Assembly: GCF_001434935.1 (NCBI RefSeq)
Contig: NZ_AZEG01000007.1
Span: 60,736 to 124,735, forward strand
DNA length: 64,000 nucleotides
Direction: 5' to 3'
Origin: Liquorilactobacillus uvarum DSM 19971
GTDB lineage: Bacteria; Bacillota; Bacilli; Lactobacillales; Lactobacillaceae
Below the pieces are notes generated by a model that saw nothing but the letters and a program-made list of their open reading frames with translations, ran no database searches and was not told the DNA's origin. Numbering within the stretch: position 1 is the stretch's first letter; every line of letters begins with the position of its first letter. Both the position numbers and the translations under genes were made by a program. Shown in pieces: positions 61,801 to 64,000 of the stretch.

Positions 61801-62794
61801 TCTTGATTTCACCTTTATTAACGTAGCCATTAGGTGCGGTTACTTCTGAAACTTTGACTTGGGTACCGGCCTTGATGTCGTTTAAAGCGGCGTAACCATC
61901 AGTGCCAGTGGTAACTTCTTTGGTTTGACCATTGTACTCAAATTTGAGTTTCGCACCTGGCAGAGCCTTGTTGGTATCAGCGTCAACTTTTTTAGCTTTC
62001 AAATTACCATTCAGATTTACCTTAATGTTTAGATCAAAGTTATTTCCGTTTGGCAGTTTGAAATAGGCAATTTTTTGTTGATTACCTTTACCATAAAGGA
62101 GGGAAGTACCAATATTAGCAGCCTTAGCTTTAGCAAAGGAAATCTTACCAGATTCCTTGGAATTAGCTGTGGCAGTCAAAGTCAATTTATTGCCAGCTTT
62201 TGTGATGTTCAAATTAGCGGTATTAGCAGTTTGTTCAATATATGAAGCCAAAGTGCCATTAGTGTCGGTTAAAGTGATTGAATCACCAACGTTTAAGGTA
62301 ATATTTTGATCATTGAACGATGGCTTGGTGTTGAACGCTGCAACTTTTGCCAGCACAGCCGCTTTTTTATTTTGATAATCTGGATAGTCGGTGGTCAATA
62401 GTTCATTACCTAAGGCTTCCCAGATCATAATTTGTGCTAGACCATAATTGGCGTCAGTTGGATTTTGTTGATAAGCAAAATACGCAATTTCGGCTAGCTT
62501 GTCTTTCTCAGCCGCCGAATAATCAGTTGGTGTCCAACCTGAACCAGAATTTTCAATATCGATCCCGTGTTCAACACAGAAAGTGATTTGGCCATCAACA
62601 ACTTTTTTGTAAATACCGGTGTCAGTCCAATGAAGACCATTCAATAGACTGAGATGCCAAGTTGATACCCAGTCGCCAGCTTTAATGTTGGTCATGTCAG
62701 CGGCAAAAGCACTTGTGATTGGGGTCATAAAAATTGAAGTGAACAAGGTCAGCAGGGCTAACCAGACAGAAACTTTACGGGTTGCTGTTTGCAA
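58871..62794 (-). CDS. LPXTG cell-wall surface protein with thioester-type head and SpaA/CnaB modules
   Basis: 1307 residues. Signal peptide ending near AFA-AD; N-terminal thioester (TQXA) domain with Cys73 (TFCVEHG) and Gln121 (YGLAQIMIWEALG); about nine SpaA/CnaB modules recurring as AP-x-GY..F-LKYAGQNV-VT, with Lys/Glu positions suited to isopeptide bonds; sorting signal LPQTGEE, membrane helix and a short acidic tail instead of the usual basic one. It would be fixed to peptidoglycan by sortase A and could bind host or neighbour-cell surfaces covalently. TTG start at 62794 behind GGAGGT. It lies at the right end of the ICE; a role in mating-pair contact is possible. Confidence 0.92.
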   Translation of the reverse strand: MQTATRKVSVWLALLTLFTSIFMTPITSAFAADMTNIKAGDWVSTWHLSLLNGLHWTDTGIYKKVVDGQITFCVEHGIDIENSGSGWTPTDYSAAEKDKLAEIAYFAYQQNPTDANYGLAQIMIWEALGNELLTTDYPDYQNKKAAVLAKVAAFNTKPSFNDQNITLNVGDSITLTDTNGTLASYIEQTANTANLNITKAGNKLTLTATANSKESGKISFAKAKAANIGTSLLYGKGNQQKIAYFKLPNGNNFDLNIKVNLNGNLKAKKVDADTNKALPGAKLKFEYNGQTKEVTTGTDGYAALNDIKAGTQVKVSEVTAPNGYVNKGEIKTATIAPNQTIEVVLGNKEQLGNVNLTKIGRQFGTNMFNKYYSLNGAMYGIYSTDGKKVGTITTDSTGKGALQNLKLGNYYAVEEKAPAGYILNNEKVPFELKYAGQNVAVTATSVKATDDEQFGTATLIKEDTKTGKTPQGAASLDGAVYELHRASNDELVDTVTIKNNQASVANLKLDDYYWLEKAAPTGYIKDTEKHAFKLTYAGQNAKTATVSTTVKEQVITGGFDLIKIGNYDWHTALSSHLTGKENKSNPLANVEFTVTSNTTNKVVTTGTTDKEGYLKFTDLPYDTYTVTETKTPEGYKTADPFKVTIHQQNETHHYSVVNNVLEERLKVVKADAESGKTIPRANAGFKIKSLQTGKYVSMPNLNHDGTTDTFMTNEEGYLTTTEALPYGQYELVETQAPLGYVLAKDPAKFSITGKDSDGIVTVKFTDKSQKGIVTLHKTGATPVEVTKQSTKYGEQYGFNYDYTPLAGAKFEFTASKNITTADGTVHAKKGEIVATATTDANGQIKTPQLYLGKYSVKEVAAPNGFILNDKPIDFELKYAGQNVEVTSTSLKATNDFQKLNVVVNKQAEQIKSWDKNKPTLENKAANGQVFGLFSKAGYTNSDIKVPAKALVATAIVKDGKATFADIQLPEDSYYAQELDAGEAYQLDDQTYDFEFKATDNTATKNFTINDDKDAPILNKLHFNEFTFKKINETAKLVEDKGYQFTFDGNAKGAVFELLDKDKKVIQTTTIDDKSIGAFKNVPVGTFYLREKTPSATNLVLTKDLTKIVSTKTGITVYDAKGQLISQDKKQADEKATTETKETTKKPEISFTLKNNLIKGTGELTKTDVSNGKVLPNTGIKVLDQDGKTVVSGRTNDKGIFSFANLPAGKYQFVEYDAPKGYKINETPVDFEITKDGEIVKAQMKDEAVDTPLIHLPQTGEERNQLLSVIGVILLLITSLIVWWIHHSRKTNADFYDDEDEDDNWNNE

Positions 62795-63050
62795 GTAGAT
62801 TACCTCCATTTTGATCAAATAGATTTAGCCAGCAGTGAAAAATATTGAACTAAAAAATGGGTACAAAAAAGGTAGACCAATATATAAATCGGACTACCCG
62901 TAACTGTGGTTTTGAAGTTTAGATTTCTCAATACTACTGGCACTAAAATGGCACATCGCATTTGATTTTTTAGTTTTTTATTGCTATTAGTTGTTTCGAT
63001 AAACGCCTTAAACACGCTGATTCATCCTGATACTGTTAAGGTGAAGTATA
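62795..63050. other. Right end of the ICE, upstream region of the adhesin gene
   Basis: About 256 bp without a supported gene. It contains the adhesin ribosome site, the candidate right arm site (62937-62954) and attR. A 66-codon minus-strand frame here lacks any recognisable feature. Confidence 0.6.
62937..62954 (+). repeat. Candidate right integrase arm-binding site
   Basis: TGGCAC (62938-62943), TAAAA, TGGCAC (62949-62954): the same 11-bp-period pair as at 12230-12247, 97 bp inside attR. Same orientation as the left copy. Confidence 0.5.
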
Positions 63051-63061
63051 GAGTGGGAATA
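63051..63061 (+). repeat. attR core repeat
   Basis: GAGTGGGAATA, identical to attL. Followed by AAGG, so before insertion guaA would have ended GAG-TGG-GAA-TAA. Confidence 0.9.
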
Positions 63062-63214
63062 AAGGTTATATAGAATTTGAATGGGGAATCCCTTTATTTT
63101 AGGACTTTGGCGGAGTACATCCAACTTAAAAAGACAAAAAACAATATGGTTGTTTGCCAAAAGTTTACCAAGTAAAATAATTATTGTGTGTTTGGCAAAT
63201 GAAATAAGTTTCGA

Positions 63215-63243
63215 TAAGGTAATAATAATTACCTTATTTTTTT
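63215..63243 (+). terminator. Rho-independent terminator downstream of attR
   Basis: 9-bp perfect stem (63215-63223 with 63228-63236), AATA loop, then seven T. It lies 154 bp past the guaA stop position in the uninterrupted chromosome, so it may be the original guaA terminator. Confidence 0.85.
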
Positions 63244-63300
63244 GTATTAAAGTTTATGTTAAAATTAGCCCGAACCTATTTTTATTAAAGAAGGGATTTA

Positions 63301-63948
63301 ATGATTAGCGAAGGCGAAAGAATAATTAAAACTTCTATATTTCTACATAAAGAAAGTGTTGAATCTTTTGACGACTGTCTTAAAGAACAAATGCCCCAAA
63401 AAAATATTTATGAATTAAAGAAAAGTGTAGGTCTTGAAGGTAAAATCTATGTAAGTGAGTTAACACAGGGTTTACCAGATTGGTGCAATTTAGTTAACAA
63501 ATTAGCAGTTCAAAAAATTGAATTTTCTAAAAATGCTTCGAACAAAGCAGTTATAGTTATGAAATATAAAGACAGGTTTTTTAGTATAACATATGGTTAT
63601 GGTCGTTCCTTGTTAAAGGAATCATCTATTGAAAGAAATTTTGGATTGAAAGTTGCAGCTAATTTAGTTAGTACGGAAAAATTAAAAAGTTTAAATTCTA
63701 TAAAAATCGAAGAAACATTGGTTGAGACACAAAAACAGGCTTCTGAGTATACTACTCAGGATCAATTTCAATTGAACAAAAGCAGTGAATTACTGAAATC
63801 AATAGCGGGTTCTCCAAAAGATGAAAAAATTGCAAGATTTTTATTGGGAACAGATTGTTTAGTTTCAGTCAGAAAAATGAAAATAGAAAATATAAAGGAA
63901 AATATAATTTTTTATTATGACAAATACAAAAAAAATGACTATAGGTAG
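63301..63948 (+). CDS. TIGR04141/DUF6119-type protein, N-terminal part
   Basis: 215 residues ending at a TAG at 63946-63948. The start KTSIFLHKESVESFDDCL, EGKIYVSELTQGLPDWCNLV and the segment RFFSITYGYGRSLLKESSIERNFGLKVAANLVSTEKLKSL match the N-terminal region of the sporadically distributed TIGR04141 family, whose members are about 500-600 residues. Thus the gene is truncated, frameshifted near the A-run at 63928-63935, or continues past the window in another frame. Ribosome site AGAAGGGA; extended -10 TGTTAAAAT upstream. Function unknown. Confidence 0.65.
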   Translation: MISEGERIIKTSIFLHKESVESFDDCLKEQMPQKNIYELKKSVGLEGKIYVSELTQGLPDWCNLVNKLAVQKIEFSKNASNKAVIVMKYKDRFFSITYGYGRSLLKESSIERNFGLKVAANLVSTEKLKSLNSIKIEETLVETQKQASEYTTQDQFQLNKSSELLKSIAGSPKDEKIARFLLGTDCLVSVRKMKIENIKENIIFYYDKYKKNDYR

Positions 63949-64000
63949 ATTGCAAATTTAATCCGAATTTTTGGACAAATTTGTCAGCATAACCTGATAC

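Larger units (their letters stand above)
12151..63061. mobile_element. Integrative and conjugative element of the Tn916 superfamily in guaA
   Basis: The element is bounded by GAGTGGGAATA at 12151-12161 and 63051-63061 (50,911 bp including both copies). It holds a tyrosine integrase at the left end, a full Tn916-order transfer region on the minus strand, an oriT-like region next to a MobT relaxase gene, and arsenic, cadmium, copper, envelope-stress, phage-defence and surface-adhesin cargo. The 3' end of guaA is a known hotspot for genomic islands and ICEs in Firmicutes. All backbone genes look intact, so it may be functional; activity is inference. Confidence 0.93.

Noticed and set aside
62815..63015. 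Minus-strand 66-codon frame near attR
   Set aside because: GTG start with a weak site, no recognisable domain, and it covers the candidate arm site; more likely non-coding end sequence.
63081..63308. Plus-strand 75-codon frame after attR
   Set aside because: It runs through a clear terminator and has no ribosome site.
1..64000. CRISPR arrays, tRNA or rRNA genes
   Set aside because: No regularly spaced repeats and no cloverleaf or rRNA-like sequence were seen; the ICE target is a protein gene, not a tRNA gene.

Overview
The window reads as a Lactobacillaceae (low-GC Firmicutes) chromosome segment. An Opp peptide transporter operon, the coaA-guaA gene order, Shine-Dalgarno sites of the AGGAGG type and frequent TTG/GTG starts all fit lactobacilli; the species cannot be named from the sequence alone. 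A roughly 50.9-kb integrative and conjugative element (ICE) of the Tn916 superfamily sits in the 3' end of guaA.

Left chromosomal part (1-12162): the 3' part of oppA, then oppBCDF with a perfect 22-bp-stem bidirectional terminator, a histidine-phosphatase gene, a dedA gene, a HelD-type helicase gene, coaA and guaA. The ICE begins at an 11-bp repeat (GAGTGGGAATA, 12151-12161) covering the guaA stop codon and ends at the identical repeat at 63051-63061.

Inside the ICE, from left to right: (a) tyrosine integrase plus a DUF3173 protein; (b) an arsenic module arsR-arsD-arsA-arsB-(pseudogene)-arsD2-FAD disulfide oxidoreductase and a cadmium module (ArsR-family regulator plus cadD), on the opposite strand to the integrase and bracketed by two copies of a small terminator-like repeat; (c) Tn916 orf8/orf7-like regulators; (d) a copper and cell-envelope stress module: two CopY repressors with paired cop boxes, a CopB ATPase (CPH), a CopA ATPase (CPC), a multicopper oxidase, a two-component system, a second Lgt, an Spx-like protein without its CXXC, two cupredoxins, LemA/TPM proteins, the bifunctional glutathione synthase GshF, a NusG-II protein, an NlpC/P60 hydrolase, a cupin and several tiny membrane proteins; (e) the conjugation backbone on the minus strand in Tn916 order (TcpC, an unknown, NlpC/P60, polytopic channel protein, VirB4 ATPase, TcpE, ArdA, TcpD, a solitary 5-methylcytosine methyltransferase, MobT relaxase, oriT, FtsK/TcpA coupling protein, two DUF961 proteins, a SpoVG-like protein); (f) two phage-defence units, AbiH and AbiEi/AbiEii, inserted on the plus strand between oriT and the coupling-protein gene; (g) a 1307-residue LPQTG surface protein with a thioester-type head and about nine SpaA/CnaB modules next to the right end.

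Right chromosomal part (63062-64000): the displaced downstream flank of guaA, holding a strong terminator and the N-terminal part of a TIGR04141/DUF6119-type gene that stops early or is frameshifted.

Taken together, the element transfers resistance to arsenite, cadmium and copper, thiol/envelope stress functions, phage defence, anti-restriction and a surface adhesin. Because integrase and transfer genes all point the same way, circularisation would let transcripts leaving the integrase gene run across the joined ends into the adhesin and transfer genes, as in Tn916. No tRNA, rRNA or CRISPR array was seen.
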